Shown one piece after another: positions 36,837 through 49,909 of a stretch of 60,000 bases of DNA (position 1 is its first letter; each line of letters begins with the position of its first letter). Both the position numbers and the translations under genes were made by a program. This stretch comes from Membranipora membranacea. Lineage: Eukaryota; Bryozoa; Gymnolaemata; Cheilostomatida; Membraniporidae. The DNA lies in assembly GCA_914767715.1 (NCBI GenBank), contig OU612065.1, positions 10,418,001-10,478,000 on the forward strand, written 5' to 3'. Under the pieces are notes generated by a model that saw nothing but the letters and a program-made list of their open reading frames with translations, was not told where the DNA came from and did not search any database.

Positions 36837-39800
36837 ATGAAGAGCTTAACAGCAGTTCTTGTTTCAGGTATGTATTAACTATTACAATAACATTTCTTGC
36901 TTTGCAGCTCAGCTCAAATCTTTCAGCTTTCGCAAAGTGAAATGTCACTGCTGGTAATTCATTATGTTGGAAAGAATAGGGACATGTTTGACCATTTGCG
37001 GATTATGTGTTTCTATTTTCTGTGGATTGAGTTCGTATTATTATTCTTTTTCACATGTCAGGGAGAATATCTGCAGATGCTGATGAATGCAAATATATAT
37101 TAAATTTAATTGTCAATGTGTCTTACTGAAAACCATGTACCGAGTACATAGGGTTATAAGGTGTTTTAGTTTCCTTGTAAATCTTTCCCTAAAATACTTA
37201 TTCAACATTTTTTAATTTTGTCTTGCTCATTTAAGTCGTAGAAATCCTTGACATATTTCCTTTAATATTATAGCCTTACTCGTCAGCAGTGTGAATTGCC
37301 AGTATTATGGCAAGCTGATAGCCGAGGGATGGGATGCGAACGCCATACATAGCATTTCTGGTGCTGTTTACGCAGTAGATGAGAGTAGCTTTCGTATAAT
37401 CGGCTTCACCTACGATGGAGCCGCTCCTGGTAGGTCTATTTCCAACATTGTGTCACATGACAAGGATATATAACCTTGCGATGTGATTGTATTTACCTAG
37501 TTCTTCCCCTAGTTAATTCACCAACAAAATGGAGCATGTATTTAACCAAAACTGATATATACTCATATATTTATTATATGTGTGACCGTCCTGTTCCTTT
37601 CATACTTGTTGATCAAGCCTAGCATCTTAATCCACTTTTTTCTTCTTGGTAGATGCAAAATTTTATCTTGGAACAGACAAGAGCTATTCACAGGTCAGCG
37701 GAGAACGATCTGATGACACAGCTATAACAATACTTGGCCCAAATGGAAGAGAGTGAGTACTGCTTTTATTTTTTATCAGTCTCCGTTCAAGCAATCATGT
37801 ACATACATACTTGCGATTATGATACTTACGATATATGAATACATTCCCATGTATACAGCTGAGATAAAAACATAAAAAAAAAATCCACCACCACCGGGGT
37901 CTCCGGGCGCACCGGTCAAATTCATTGATGCTCACCACTCAGCCACTCCAGCCCGCTGTAGCTAGCACAGCTCAGTGCGAACTGATATCTCAGGCTCAGT
38001 GCGAACCGGGAGGAATTTTAAAAGCTCGAAGAGCCCTGAAAATAGTGTCAGGTCGATCCATGGAACTGCAGTGAATGCAAGTAGTTTTTACTCATCATTA
38101 TTTACTTACAGAGAGAATCTTGCACCATTTCAAGACGAAGACATCCTACTGAAACTACCAGAGGGCAGGACCCTCTCAGAGTTCACATATATCTCTGTCT
38201 GGTGTGAACTGGTAGGAGTATATTTTGGTGGTGTAGACATTCCCCTAAACTTTGAGGCACCAAAGCCACAAATTATAGGCAAGCTAACAGAATTGGCTCA
38301 TGACACCAGTTCAGGGGAGATTACTGTATTGGATGATCGTACCCTGTCCATTAAAGACTTCAGATATGATGGGGCTGGACCAGGTAATACAACATTGAGG
38401 TGTACTTGTATAGCGCTCTATCTTATATATTGCCCCGATAATATTGCGTTGAATTCAGATGATTTGTGGTGTACAGTATCAATTGTGCCTATTGCTAAAT
38501 AATAGGATGCCAAAGATTATAATACAAGTCATTGCTAATTCATAGCAATCAAGTTTTGAGCCTGTCAGTTTTCAAACAATGATCTTGCAAGACATCTGAA
38601 ATTTCTCCCTCTGCTGAGATTATTGTGGTTCAGAACTGCATACCTGCTACAATGGTGAAGCCTGCAAGCATCTCCCATTCAATACACTGACCATAACTAG
38701 CTTTGTATTGCCCTATATTATATACCCTATAGGAGTTTAATTTAGCTAGAGTTTAATTTCACTAGTACTAAATTTCGCTAGTAGGCTTACTAGTGAAAAC
38801 TTAAAAAAAGTCCAACCTGGGATACGAACCCAGGGCATATATCTCCATCTGATTGCCAGGCAGACACGCTAGCTTGCATGCATGGTTAAGGTGTATTCCT
38901 GTATAATTGTACATTGTTTATGAAACTATGGTGAGTGAGTTTAATTTAAGATACACTAAATTTCGCAACCTAGGCAACAACGCGAAAAGCGAATCCTAAA
39001 TGCCTCGAAAACTAAACTCCTATAGGGTAGGCCTTTTTGCATTCGGCGTGTCAGTAGGGGGGTGGGGGCAATTCCAATGCAGGCAAACTGGATCAAACCT
39101 GATCTAGGTTGATACATGTAATTATAATAGCTCATCATATTTTGTTTGTAACAGACAGTTATTTCTATGTCGGAGTATCCGACGATATTGAGGATCAACC
39201 GGAACCATACGGCATCATACCAGATGAGAACGGCAGCAGGTATGTAACAGGAACAACGGGATTCAGGAAGATTGCCTTTTGTATCTATATTCAGCGCCTA
39301 TTATTTATGGAAAGAGCTGTGTCCATATCATATATATATATACATGTCTATATAAACTCATGAATTGTAATACATATATCAGAATGCGATGAATGATAAA
39401 GCAAAATAAGCAGAAGTCATGAGACTGAGATAATAAACCTTCTGTTAGTTTACTCCTTGTTATATATTGACCATTTTGAGTATTGTTTTGTAGAGAAATT
39501 CTCTCAGCTTATACTGGAAAAGACATCATACTGACTCTACCCTCCACTCTCTCATTCACATCTCTTAAATGGTTCAGTGTCTGGTGTCGACTAGCCAACC
39601 AAAACTTCGCCGATGTAAAATTTCCTGCCAACTTGAATGTTCCACCAGCACTAGAAGTTTGTGAGTACATTTATGCCACAACAATAAAAATACTGTGTAT
39701 GACATGACCTGTCACTTGTACGTAAATACTGTATTAAACGATGTACATGGCCCATCGGCTATTAAATGGTGAATGTATTGGGCACAGCCAGCTCATGTTA

Positions 39801-42800
39801 GGGGACAGTATAAAAATAAAAAAGTTACAAAACAATTCCGATGCAGCCAGCATCAATTTCCATAAGGTTTATCACTTCTAACAGTATTGATGATTTCTGT
39901 TATAACCATTGAGCTTACATTCAGTTCATCCAAACACTTTTCTTTCAGCCATTGATCGAGGACAGATGAACTGTGAACCATTGAGTGACAATCTTCAAGT
40001 AGCCTGGTTGGTAACAGGAGATTATATCATGTTTGAGTTAGCCGGAAACATAGGTAAGAACTTCATCCCTCTCTCATCATATCTGTAAAGATTAACAGGT
40101 TAAAATATAAAGTTTGTAAGTTTTGTAAACTGTGACCATCAGGAAAGAATGTTCGTTGTAATCCATCATGATTATTATTTATGACAGATGCCAATATAAA
40201 TTACCTCAGGAAGTGTCATCTGAAAAAGATAGTGTCCAAGAAAGTGTCATTCAACCCAGAATGTCCTTCAAGTCATTTTATCATAGACAAGCATTAATTT
40301 AAACCAGAAAAGGAGGTGTCATATAACCCAGATAATGACTTTGCACATAAGCATGTTTCCAAAAACAATGGAATATGTTTTGTCAAAGAAGACCATAATA
40401 TGATGATCTTTTAGTTGAAACAGGACTGAATAAAATGATGTGTCATTGTGTGAACTTGCAAGAATACCTTGCGACCGTTGTGGTCTGGCGTCTTGGTGAT
40501 CATTGGCACCGATGCTGACTTAATCTTGGCAGTAATGTGACATGTATTATAGCTCCATTTAAGAAATATAAATGAAGATGAAATAAGTAGTTTACTGGAA
40601 CCGAGGAGTTAGAGACTCCTTGATGGAACTTTAAGTTAATTTATTTCCTGTCATCACCTTAGATGATATCATTATCTTTAATCACCAGATCGTAACACAG
40701 ACTACATGGCCTTCGGTTTGAGCGGTAGTGACAGCGGTATTTCTATGGGTGGATCTGACGTTGTTGTGACAGACTTTACTGAGAGTGGAGGAGCTCGAGC
40801 TGTTGATTACTTCATCACCGCCTACGCACAGGTAACTAACTGATGGAACCCATTCTGCGTTCACCCTTTGGAAATATAGATTTCCAAAACTTATGTTGTT
40901 ACAGAATTGTTTGAATTGATCATCGGTCAGATAAAATACGAAATACCTAGACAACCTTACATCAGGATCTGCAGATATTATCATGATTAACCACACCTGA
41001 ACAACTGTCAAATCTTCTGGCTTGGACAGATTCTCACAGGGATTATGGACAATGCCTGATCTGATGCAAGCCAATAGGCTTTAAAGCTCATTATAAGGTG
41101 ATTATCAACAATATGTAATGAGGTCTTTGACACTTCTGTTGTAGTGTTCAACCAATGGTGGTGTATGCCCTGATACAAAGCTGTCTGATGGTAGTGGTAC
41201 TAACGATGTGATGGAGGTAGATGGACAATTTACCGATGGTATAACCAGAGTTAGCTACAAGAGAAAACTCCAAACAGGTCAGTCTATATTGATAGCACTC
41301 AGTATTCAACCGGCAGTCAAATGTACTCAAGAACAATAACAGCGCTGCTATTGAATATCATCTTTGATTATGCTCACATACCAGGCACCGCCATTTTATG
41401 AATTATTATGATTTAATCAGAACCAATGACAGGTTCAGTCGCCCGAAAGATTTTATTAACACAGATAATTGGTATTTTATTATACAGAGGAGACTGGAAA
41501 TGATAAGATATACAAAACAGATGGTCCACAGCAAATCGTCTGGTCTGTTGGCCCACTGAATACAAACAATGAAGCGGCCAAGCACTACTCCGATGGGCGA
41601 ATCACAGGTAAATTTTTTTGAGAAGTGACCCTACTATAGTTAATAAAAAAATTCAATGTTGAGTATTTAAAAGTTTTTTTCCCACACTGCCTAGCACAGA
41701 GAATGTATGTTATATGCCAAATGTTGACATAATGTATGACTTTATTTAAGTTTTCCTGTGTGATTTCAGCTCCTAAGCTAATCAATTTCGGAAGGGAAAC
41801 AGCCAATAATTGCCCAGCATTCACTACTGGCATCAGAGTGGAGAAACCAGATTTCCTACCTCATCACCTTTATGGAAGCAATGGCAGAACCGTATTTGAA
41901 GCTGAGATCGGGCAATCCGGATCGGAACAAGGCTATCTAGCTCTTACTGGTAAGTGATATAAGATAAGGGATTAGATTGTTGTTTGCCCAGGGCCGTTTT
42001 GTGTGCCTACAGTTCAGATCAAGGATTTAAAAGGATCATGATATCCAAGTAGTGCCAATGTATGGTAAAAATATCAAAGTAATCATTGCATTTACGACGC
42101 AACTTGATTGCATTATTTTAGAAAATTGACTTTTTTACATGTTTTCTCTGAATGATTAACTGCAAAAACATTGCATTCATTACTATATCTAAAAAGTGAC
42201 AATTTTTTGACACAAAATTGCCTGTTTTTATTATTACTTGCCACTCTTTTTTGCAAAACAACCATAGAAATAAAATTCCATTTTTATATCTATTGAAACT
42301 TACCATACTAATACTACCGGACATTATTATGCCAACCTCCAAGGTCAGGGAAGGATCAATTGAAGAAACCATAAACCCTTACAGTTTAAGTGGAACATTT
42401 ATTTTCAGCTTTTGTGATGTGATGTCAAGTTTGAGCTATTGAAAAAGTGGTGAGGCCATGTACACTGACATCGAGATTACTATTAACATGTGTATCTCTG
42501 AACGTTGTTTTGAATGATACTATTCTGTTTATGACTATACATACATTATTTATTACAGGTAACCCATCATGGGGTATCGCCTGGTACATTAATGGCACAC
42601 TGATCCCCGAGCTGCATTTAATGAGAGGCACTACTTACACATTCAGAGTAGCAGGTGGTGACGATATCCAAAATGGGGCTCAGTACCATCCATTGTACCT
42701 CACCTCTAGTCCTGATGGTGGCTTTTCGGCAACTCAGGTAAGTTCAGGAAACAAAAGGAAGAATTTTACTGCGTTCTTTATTAAAATGCAGCCGTAAGGT

Positions 42801-43709
42801 TGATTGGTCCTGACATAGACATAGAAGATATTTATTGCATACGATCTTCTGCCATCAGTTAATGGTTGACTTCTTTGTTTTAGGATGCAAATGAGACTAT
42901 CTATCAAGGACAAGTTGATGGAGAGAACGTAGACTTTGCAAGTAAGTAGATACACATAGACTTCATAATTTATCTTTGTTGTTATTGATTATGACTTATC
43001 TAAAACCATTTTACGTATGCAAGTCTCTCATTCCAATTGGAATCTTGACATTCTCATTCACCTTGCTCTTTTTAATTACAGCTGGCGTTTATTGTGAATG
43101 GAAACTAACCGAGCAATCGATAGCAGCTGCAGCGAATGGTGCTGTCGCAAGTTGTTTTGAAGAATACAAAATGGATCTTTATCTTAGTTGTAATGAAGAC
43201 CAACCGTATACAGAATATACATTCACCCCAGACAGCGATACACCTGATCTTTTATACTATCAGGTTAGTTATCTCATCGATATCTGCCTGTCCGTCCATA
43301 CCTGAACTATCAGTCAGACAGACGGTTGTGAATGTTCGTTTATTGCACGGACTTATTACAAAGGCTATGGTATTGTGTCACATAGTACTATAGTTTGACA
43401 TACAATTTGATTTGACTGTTTATGAGGTAAAACAGAAATATCCTGGACGGTGCTGGTTGTTTATACTGTTAACCAGTATTTATCTTCGGTTATTCCATTG
43501 AAAAGGATTGGATGATAATTGTTCTATATTTTTTGCAGTGTTACACACATAAAAATTTGGGCTGGAGAATTCATGTATATGATGAAGATAAATTCCCAAC
43601 AGAGGAGCTGGTTGCAGAAGATTGTACAACTGCTGATAACTCCGCCCAAGCACCAGCTATAGGTCTAGCTCTTCTCATGGTCACTTATGTGCTAAGCTTT
43701 TTAATATAA
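36837..43709 (+). CDS. Skeletor-like protein: two DM13 domains, DOMON domain, probable GPI anchor
   Basis: DM13 and DOMON domains are extracellular or lumenal modules linked to redox or haem binding; Drosophila Skeletor has two DM13 domains followed by DOMON. Fifteen exons: 36837-36867, 37274-37429, 37653-37752, 38112-38383, 39155-39239, 39494-39660, 39949-40053, 40689-40831, 41145-41277, 41488-41607, 41770-41949, 42559-42737, 42884-42941, 43082-43263, 43539-43709. Exons 1-2 make a signal peptide (MKSLTAVLVSALLVSSVNC). DM13 domain 1 runs YYGKLIAEGWDA to ISVWCELVGVYFG, domain 2 from LTELAHDTSSGEITVLDDRT to FSVWCRLANQNFADV; both keep the F-x-YDGAGPG and SVWC landmarks. DOMON begins near MNCEPLSDNLQVAWLV and includes DYMAFGLSGS. 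The C-terminal region PSWGIAWYING...RGTTYTFRV...YHPLYLT matches Skeletor relatives. The tail ends APAIGLALLMVTYVLSFLI, suggesting GPI attachment. AATAAA follows at 43714. Confidence 0.9.
38723..39029. mobile_element. Small inverted-repeat element in an intron of the Skeletor-like gene
   Basis: TACCCTATAGGAGTTTAA at the left end is matched by ACTCCTATAGGGTA at the right end. The interior contains a tRNA-like segment on the minus strand (complement of the B box within TGGGATACGAACCCAGG near 38818). The element is about 307 bp long, is non-coding, and lies between exons 4 and 5. Confidence 0.6.
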
Positions 43710-46615
43710 AAGAAATAAACGCTTGTTCAGCTTTACTTTTGATGTAGTCAGACTGTGAGATAGAGCACTCAACTGATTTCATATCTTCTTTTTTTCAATC
43801 ATTCACCTAAATCATTGCATTCCAAAGACCTCAAACTATGGTGTGTCCTCGACATACGCTTTGTGTAGCATATTGCTCGCTGCCAAGCCCATTTGGTACT
43901 TGGTCTCTACTATGAGCCGTGCACTATGTACCAAGTGCAAATCAGTGAGACAGTGAATGTTAAACTTGATTTAGTAGATTTAACTCCCATAAACTGTTTA
44001 CGCATGGGCAAAAACTATATACGCATTTGTTTTGTGTTACAATACCATATAATATGTTTCTAAAACTTTGCCACTCTTTTACATTCTACATCCTAACATT
44101 TATAACATACATATTATATTATATCTGTCATATTCTTACATTGATCATTTGCAATAAATTAAAGTGACTATAACTGTTGCGGATATATTTATTGAGCCAA
44201 AAATAACCATTGTCTTGTCCCTATCTGGATATTACCAAACTACTAATCAAATCAAACGCAGTGACTCAGCCAGGGCTGACACTGTTTATGCAATGTTGGC
44301 ACCATCAGCCATCCATTGATTCCAAATTGCATATGGCTTTATCCGTGTTCACCTAGATCAAGTTTGGTCCAGTTTGCACTCCAGTTATTCCCTTCCAGTA
44401 GTCAATAAACATTTAAAAAAAAATGCTGCAGCGTGACCAGTGGAGGGGAGTAACTCTGAATGATGTAATGTGCACCCTGTTTAGGGAACCCACCAACAAG
44501 ATTTGAGCCCAATCCCCACTCTTCCTCTGTCCCACAGCTCTGACATTGTTATCTCACAAGTGCTGCAGCTCATGCAGTTAGCTTACTCGAGCAATGCATC
44601 TACGGCTATAATAGATCTGTAGCCTGGCTATCACGCAACCATACACAATTAGCATGATAACAGAGACTATAGATATATTATCTATAGTATCTGATGATAA
44701 TACAAATTTATTGATAGCGGTATATTTGAAGCTGGCTGATAAAGGGACAAAAAGCTTCCGCCACTGGAAGAAAAAAACTTTGCATAACCTACTCAGACTA
44801 TGAAAATGAAAATAGCGGCCTAAAAAGCTTGTGGTCTATTTTTAATTAACGGAATTGTAGAAGGTATGTTTCAGTCTGATTATAAATGACGGCCCAAGAA
44901 AGCTGTTCAAAATTACACAAATATTTATGGTGACGATGTTACCTTTGAGTGCGCCAGTACCTAACACTGTTGTAAGACGAGGCATGTACCTTGGCACCCT
45001 CCCTGGTGCACCTTGTCCACCGCCGCAGTTGTCTTCTCTCACAACGGTGATATGATAACTCTATGATAAAATCAGACTATTGCAACTCAGCCAATCAAAT
45101 GAGATTTCCTTACAAAGCCTCAAGTTTCTCTTTAACATAAGTTTACTCATAGCCCCTCCAAACCGCCGCAAACCTTAGTTCAAAGGCTAATATGTTGAGA
45201 ATCAAGGTGATGATCAAAACACAAGTTAGTTGTACTATCTCAGTTGATCAAAACTATAAACACCAAGGACTGGAGTACTCCTTGGTAGGACCTAGATCAG
45301 AAGAGTGGAACCCAACTTGACCCAAACCAATATTGGTCACTCATCATGTCTGATACTTCTCAGTCAGTGTAATGGATCAAAGCACTCACTGTCACTCACA
45401 GTCACTCACCACTCACTACTACTACTAGCTAGTTAGTCACTGCAATTGCAATGGACTTAAAGCTTAGTTCATAGCAGTGAGTGTCATTGCAATTGTTGCC
45501 AGATTGATTAGTTTCTCAAAAAATGAATAGTGAGCGCTTAATCCACAGGTCTAATCCAAAACTTGGGTCCCTAGCACTGTATTGCCCCTTTGGTTGCCAG
45601 GTGTGCTGAGGCATGGGCCCCTGTGACTTACATGCATTCCTTAACTCTGCCAATGTCCAGTAACAACCACCCCCAAAACACCTGGGGATGGTTGGGGCCT
45701 ATGCCTAGGGCTATCGCTTGCCAGATGTAGTGGGAAAAGCAGCCAATGAACTAAACCAATGAACTAAGGAGGTTTAGTTCATTGATGCAGCATTCCTATG
45801 GAAAGAATTGTGAATTATAAGAGCCTAGGGCTCTCTGTCCAACTCCCTAATCATTCAATTGAAAACTGCTCAGCTCATTGCTGAGATAACATAGGGCTTG
45901 TTCGCAAATCATTCCCATGATCTATAAAATAGCAGTCTTCTGAGTGAATGATTTGGAAAACTAATTTGCCTATTATTAGATCGAAGCGATAACAAGACCA
46001 CCCCATCCCAGATCTGTATATGTGGAAGTGATACATTGCTCCCTGGAAGTCATTTCCATGTATGAGGTTGAGACATCACATTGACCAACTCCACTTTTAA
46101 GCAAGGACACAAAGGCCCTTATTATACGTTCAAGGCGTCCATTGCCTGCCCGGCAGTGTCACTGTCCCTTGAGGAGTGTGCCAAGTAATCTCCTGCTAGG
46201 TCTCACTTACCAACCAGGGTGCTTCACCAGTATACACCAAAGGAATGCCTCATTTGGGAGCAAGGATGGAGCTCCTGATCATAACCAGCTGTGGATGGTG
46301 TCATAGAAAACTGGAGTGGTTACTCTGTGTATTCCCAATATTATATTTGATCAAAGTTTAGGATGGGGAAAGAATAGCGATTAACTGCGAGCGCCGTCCA
46401 AGAAATATCATCACTTTGAGGTCATTTGGAAATTTAACTCAGATTTTGTGGTAAATTTAGGCAAAGAGTTTCGAATGACAGGTTGATGCAGTTCTTCTTC
46501 TCACAGCGTGCAGATCCAGCTGTCACTGTTATAAGTATCACAATAAGTCGTACATAGAGACTGAGGTGAAAATACCTCCCAGGACAGGACGTCCGTGACT
46601 CATCCAGCTATCGAC
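43710..46615. other. Repeat-containing spacer before MARCH5
   Basis: No gene supported. It includes a dispersed block at 44343-44440 (related to 39038, 56683), a hairpin near 45274-45293, a segment at 45608-45685 also present at 4922-5005, palindromic mini-insertion C at 45744, and a diverged copy of the 17525/27476 element at 45885-46005. The poly(A) signal AATAAA of the Skeletor-like gene is at 43714. Confidence 0.5.
45744..45783. mobile_element. 40-bp palindromic mini-insertion, site C
   Basis: It begins CAATGAACTAAACC and ends GGTTTAGTTCATT, with a second internal CAATGAACTAAGG. The flanks AAAGCAGC (left) and GATGCAGC (right) agree at six of eight positions, as an aged target duplication would. 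Related to sites A and B. Confidence 0.5.
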
Positions 46616-49429
46616 ATGAGTGACTCTCCAAGTTCTCAGAATCAAATGATGAGAAGGTTGTCCAACTCTACTGATGAAAGGTCAGTCAAACAAAGTTGAT
46701 ATTGAAATTGAACATCAACAGTTTATTACACACATTTTATGAGTTGTTTGATAGCTCAGTCCCATAACCAACATTCAACACACCTCCTTGGTCAGATCAG
46801 ACCTCGCTTTCTCTCCACTGTAGTGTGCTGCCCAGGTGTACATAGGTATCCAGGGTTCTAGTGCTACAAAAGCTAACAGTGAAATATATGGTGTGCTCGC
46901 TCCTTTAGCCTATCGTGCACATGGCACCTAATCTCATTGTGCTTCAGTTTATGGATAATCATGGAGTGTGTAGCCTGTACACACTTTGACACTTTTTAGA
47001 CATACCTGTTGGGTGTGTTTTGGAACTGATGAAGATGTACGATTGGACTGGGTAACTCCGTGTAGGTGTAGAGGGACTGCCAAGTGGGTACATGTGAGGT
47101 GTCTACAAAGATGGATAGATGAAAAACAAAGACACAACGCCACGGCCGAAGTCAGCTGCCCACAATGTAACAAACAGTATAAGATAATCTATCCAGAGAT
47201 GGGTAAGTTCCACTATATATGCTTCAATTTATCATCATAAATAGTTTCCTGCTGTTACATTTTGCCTTTTTTGTCAATCTTTCCAAACAAAGCTGAAACT
47301 TCTTTAGCAATTATTTGATCAAATACTATATTAATACAGTCATACTAATAATAGCTATAAAATTAGGTAAATTATTTTATTTCCCCAACGTTAGAACTAG
47401 CAATGTCCATAAGTTGACTGTGGGGGGTTAGTTTTGGAAGAGGAGGCTTTGGCTTCATGGATTATCCAAAATGGGAAATCAGAGCATTTCTTGAGTCATT
47501 AAACTCCAAATTTAATTCTGTGTCAGCCGCTGTGCAGGGTATTAAACTGTATGTACAACAGATATATTTGAGGATTCCTGATTTTATTACTTGCAGAAAC
47601 ATTAAAAGCGGATTTTAGCGTAAGCTAAATAATTGTGTATATCACATAGGAGTACCGCTTCATCTTTGCATGCATAAATTGTGCACTACTGAGTAATTAC
47701 CATTTATTCTCCACTATCGCCTTCAAAACATCTACTTACCCTTCTAACTATTCCAGGTGTTGGCATGAGAGTGTTAGATGTGGTGGAGAAATATATAAAC
47801 AAAGTGTGCCCTTTTGCTGCCGGCTGTCTGATATTGGGATCAGCATATTGGACTGCTGTCACTTATGGAGCAGTAACTGTTATGCAGGTACAGTAGGCAA
47901 GATTAGGAAGTTATAGTGATTATTATAATATTAGAGAGGTTCCAACGCCATACTGCCGACTTCATAACCTCATTACTTCACTCTGCATTATAATAGTGGT
48001 CATATGACAACCAATTATGCTAAGGAATGTGCCGTAAGCTGCTGCCATATATATTCATGTTTCAATTGTAGGTCCTTGGTCACAAAGAAGGACTTGGCTT
48101 GATGGAGCAAGCGGACCCGTTATTTCTTTTCATCGGCTTGCCAGCTATTCCACTAGGACTTTTTGTAGCCAAGCTGCTTCGTTGGGAAGAGGCCGTTCTC
48201 AGAATGTGGAGAAAACATTCAAACAAACTTCCTATATTTGGTTCCTTGTACCAAGGTGAGCTCTTCAAGGACTTATCTTATATTAATTATGTTTCCAGTG
48301 ACTCTAGTCTGGTTTGACAAACCATCATTGTGATGTGAACCAGTCTAGTATGACTGTCTATGTGTCTCACTATCTAACTATGCTGGTTTATTAAAATCCG
48401 TGCAATATGATTGTGTGCTCTCTCACTGACAAAGAAGGATTAAAAGGACAACATCAAATGAACTGATTATTTGATTGTATTTGATTGTGTTTTATAATTA
48501 TGTCAGGAGGAGATAGTTGGACTACAAGTAGTGATGTAGCTGAAGACAGAATACCAGTGTCATACACACGGGTGTTAGTAGGAGCCATGGTGTTCCCGAC
48601 TATCTCTACATTAGTCGGAAAACTCTTCTTTGGATCAGTCAAGTCAAACTCACAGCGCTCACTTCTGGTCAGTATATCTTATAATTCAAACACGTAACAC
48701 GCCTCATGATATTTACACCAGAGACCAGAGACTATGAAGAGACCAGAGACTATGAATTTTGTACCTGACCCACCATTTTCTGGGTACAAGTCCTAAGGAC
48801 TTATTCTTCTCCAGAATAAAAATGGAATATAATATTCATTTCATAAGACTGGTGAACCTGCAATTAAAGGAGCTAGACTGCTAGACTTTCTCAAATCCTC
48901 TAACAATTCAGTCATTCAATGAGGCTCACTTCCAAAAATTTCCACTGTCATAGAAATATTTATATCCATCAAACAGAGAAAGGTTAGGAACTATATTTCT
49001 GGAGTAACCTTATCAGCTAATGATTATGGCAGTCTTTGATTGGAAGCTCCAGATTGTTGTACCTTCTATGATAACAAGAATTTGATAACAATAATAATAT
49101 TTATGATATTTATGATAGTAAAATAAATTATCAGTTTATGAAAATCTACAAGACACATAATCTGTAAAGCTGATCATATTATGGCCTATTATCAGATTAT
49201 GAAAGATGGCCAATAGTTTTACTACTGCTCTTGCAAGGTGTTTATCTTTACATTTGATTTATACCTGCAGTTTCTCTTCTGCCATTCATTATCCTAACGA
49301 CAATTTTTTTAGGGAGGTTTATCATTCTTCCTGATGAAGGGCATACTTAGAATGTATTATATGCAGATGACATACAGACGGAGATCAAAGAGAAGGATAG
49401 AAAACTATGAGGAGGACGAGGATAACTGA
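46616..49429 (+). CDS. MARCHF5: MARCH5-type membrane RING-CH E3 ubiquitin ligase
   Basis: MARCH5 is a mitochondrial outer-membrane E3 ligase that controls mitochondrial dynamics. Six exons in phase: 46616-46680, 47000-47202, 47757-47887, 48072-48255, 48507-48667, 49313-49429. The RING-CH domain is complete: CWVCFGTDED, TPCRCRGTAKWVHVRCLQRW and CPQCNKQYKIIYP supply the C4HC3 ligands (C-x2-C, C-x-C, H-x2-C, C-x2-C). Downstream come hydrophobic segments typical of the family (AAGCLILGSAYWTAVTYGAV, PLFLFIGLPAIPLGLFVAKL, RVLVGAMVFPTISTLVGKLF, GGLSFFLMKGILRMYY) and a basic, acidic-ended tail (RRRSKRRIENYEEDEDN). Length about 287 residues agrees with MARCH5. The start was chosen because exon 1 gives a short Ser/Asn-rich leader in phase with exon 2. 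Confidence 0.95.
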
Positions 49430-49909
49430 CTTCATACAATAAGCTATCAAAACATTTTAGTTTGTATTATCCTTATGATAAGCTTTTTGTGGTGGAAAAT
49501 AGCCTGCTTTACTTGACAGTTAATTAGTAGAGACTTACTGTGTATTTTTATTGTTGCAGCTCACTTGATGGTTTGATTGGAATCGTGCCCATTAGCAACA
49601 TTGAAGTATATGGTCGTTTTTCTGTGATTGGCCATAGGAAGTGAGGTCAAAACTATGCCTTCTGATTTCACATCCTAAGTTTTTTGAGCTTCAAAAAAAC
49701 TAAACTCAACATAGAAACTATATCCACTGATTTAGGCAGAAAAATGTTTAATTATTTTTTTATGGCTTTATATCTCATATTTTATTCACTTCAAGTACAG
49801 TGTTCAGTGTAATTGGCACAGAATGGTTGGAATGCAGATGGAATGTCTATGTCTATAAGCTCCACGAGATGGTGGAAGACTGCACAATAACATTATATCT
49901 AACTTATAA

